Shown here: positions 63,101-64,000 of the stretch, piece by piece
Layout: every line of letters begins with the position of its first letter
How positions within the stretch are numbered: the stretch's first letter is position 1
From: Anopheles merus
Taxonomy: Eukaryota > Arthropoda > Insecta > Diptera > Culicidae
NCBI RefSeq assembly: GCF_017562075.2
Contig: NC_054083.1
Coordinates: 17,802,542 to 17,866,541 of the forward strand
DNA: 64,000 bases
Direction: 5' to 3'
Notes under the pieces: model-generated
Seen by the model: only the letters and a program-made list of their open reading frames with translations
Databases searched by the model: none
What the model was told of the DNA's origin: nothing
Translations under genes and position numbers: made by a program

Positions 63101-63399
63101 GGGCGAAAGCGGTAGCATTGGGGGAACAAAAACCCGCGACAATTCCAACGGCTCCGTTCGGAAGAACAATTTATCGAAGAAAATAGGATAATGTGGAAGG
63201 AAGTTGTCGTCGTTTGTAACGACGCTTGGTGTCAAAGGAAGTGAGGCTTTTGATGATGGTACCGTTCGAGCCTTTTGTTGATGGGGCGAACACTGCGGGC
63301 TTCATTTAAACTAGACAGTAAAAAACCCCAAAAGGGGTACTGGTAAAACCATTATAACTTTCCTGTGCTGTAGTAGCGATCAATTTCGACTCGACTTAC

Positions 63400-63560
63400 C
63401 GTAATTTGAAAATGGTCGCACTCGATGTTCTCAACCGTGGAAAGGTCTTCTGACTGATGGTGCTGGTGGGTTTCTTTCCATCGTACACACACTCAGAACA
63501 CCGTACTAATGTCACTGCACGACTGCACTGCACAAACGATGGCGATAACTGCAGCGCAAT
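63400..63560 (-). other. possible noncoding leader exon with strong donor
   Basis: On the minus strand a consensus donor (TTACG|GTAAGTCG) ends at 63400. The sequence before it is GC-rich, with no start codon in a long frame. In the phase that matches the acceptor at 50288 it reads on open for at least 50 codons without ATG. It could be the 5' leader of the HR1-PDZ gene with a 13-kb first intron, consistent with the all-minus layout. Confidence 0.3.
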
Positions 63561-64000
63561 CTAAGACAAGCCCACGCTGCTCATTTGCTCATTTCACTGC
63601 AAAGCCTAGCACAACCACTGTGCGCCCCTTGTTTCTCACGATGCACATGTGCACACTGCCCTATTGTCGCGTCTTACACTCCCTCCAGTAGGGTTTGTTT
63701 AATCGTACACCACCGGCTTCACGATTCTCTATGCACAAGCAAAACTGTACCATTAAACAGTCACCTTCAGTCACTAGCGCTTTGCAACAACTGCGAGTAC
63801 CAAATTCACCACGAAATTCTTTTCATACGCACACGCACTTATGACTATGGAACGGATGTTGTCCGGACCACGACTGCTTTACCTTCACGCGGTCCGTTTG
63901 AATTTCGGATTTGAAATGAAAACAGCTTGCAGCGCGAGCGTAGTTTTTCCCCTCCGCGCACCAAGCACAAGCGCACTATGGGATATTGTGTTATAAACAG
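63561..64000. other. GC-rich DNA at the window end, possible promoter region
   Basis: No gene recognised. A TATA-like TTTATAAC on the minus strand near 63990 could serve a minus-strand transcript, but no initiator stands out. Confidence 0.3.

Larger units (their letters stand above)
50289..63399. other. long noncoding region, probable first intron or upstream DNA
   Basis: No exon could be supported on either strand over 13 kb. AT-rich blocks (50.3-51.0, 51.9-52.2, 56.1-57.9, 59.5-60.1, 62.3-62.6 kb) alternate with GC-rich blocks. GC-rich segments at 52.2-55.7 and 58.2-59.4 kb and pyrimidine-rich runs may hold enhancers or leader exons of the minus-strand gene; that is inference. Confidence 0.45.

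Noticed and set aside
1..64000. CRISPR arrays, bacterial operons, rRNA genes, complete tRNA genes
   Set aside because: None seen; the window is clearly eukaryotic and the repeats are microsatellites, minisatellites and transposon fragments.

Overview
The window is eukaryotic. It holds a few intron-split genes with GT-AG junctions, long AT-rich noncoding stretches, many (CA)n tracts, and scattered SINE, MITE and non-LTR fragments. Gene content (CD63-like tetraspanin, extracellular Cu/Zn SOD, HR1-PDZ protein) and intron sizes suggest a dipteran insect, most likely a mosquito such as Anopheles. That assignment is inference; no ribosomal or mitochondrial marker is present.

Layout. 1-28.2 kb: no gene I can defend. 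It is noncoding sequence with three islands of degenerate GATTC/GACTCC-type repeats (2.6-3.1, 10.9-11.9 and 14.9-15.3 kb). The middle island carries a SINE fragment and a TTAA-flanked MITE. At 28.25-28.53 kb a minus-strand first coding exon (Ser/Gly-rich, with a KRRLFG motif) splices toward lower coordinates, so part of the left region may be its intron. 29.5-31.0 kb: a repeat cluster with a hAT-like MITE, a (TAA)n tract, an (AATTAT)n tract and a decayed non-LTR reverse transcriptase tail. 31.5-33.4 kb: a complete three-exon tetraspanin. 37.7-40.9 kb: an extracellular Cu/Zn superoxide dismutase with two predicted C-termini. 45.6-47.7 kb: the C-terminal four exons of an HR1-PDZ scaffold protein. 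Two further well-spliced exons at 49.9-50.3 kb fit upstream of it, and a possible noncoding leader exon lies at 63.4 kb. 50.3-63.4 kb is otherwise noncoding and is best read as a long first intron or intergenic DNA.

All supported genes are on the minus strand. They share no obvious pathway: a membrane organiser, an extracellular antioxidant enzyme and a probable Rho-linked scaffold.

The most interesting observation is in the SOD gene. The GT of a splice donor lies inside the last Leu-stop codons (CTGTAA). Reading through gives a secreted enzyme. Splicing there joins, in phase, an exon 1.6 kb downstream that encodes a GPI-anchor-like tail. Also notable are a 53-bp near-identical inverted repeat pair 1.2 kb apart in the HR1-PDZ locus, paired alternative donors in its candidate 5' exon, and several small signal-peptide-like ORFs of uncertain reality. 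Coordinates and splice phases were worked out by hand.
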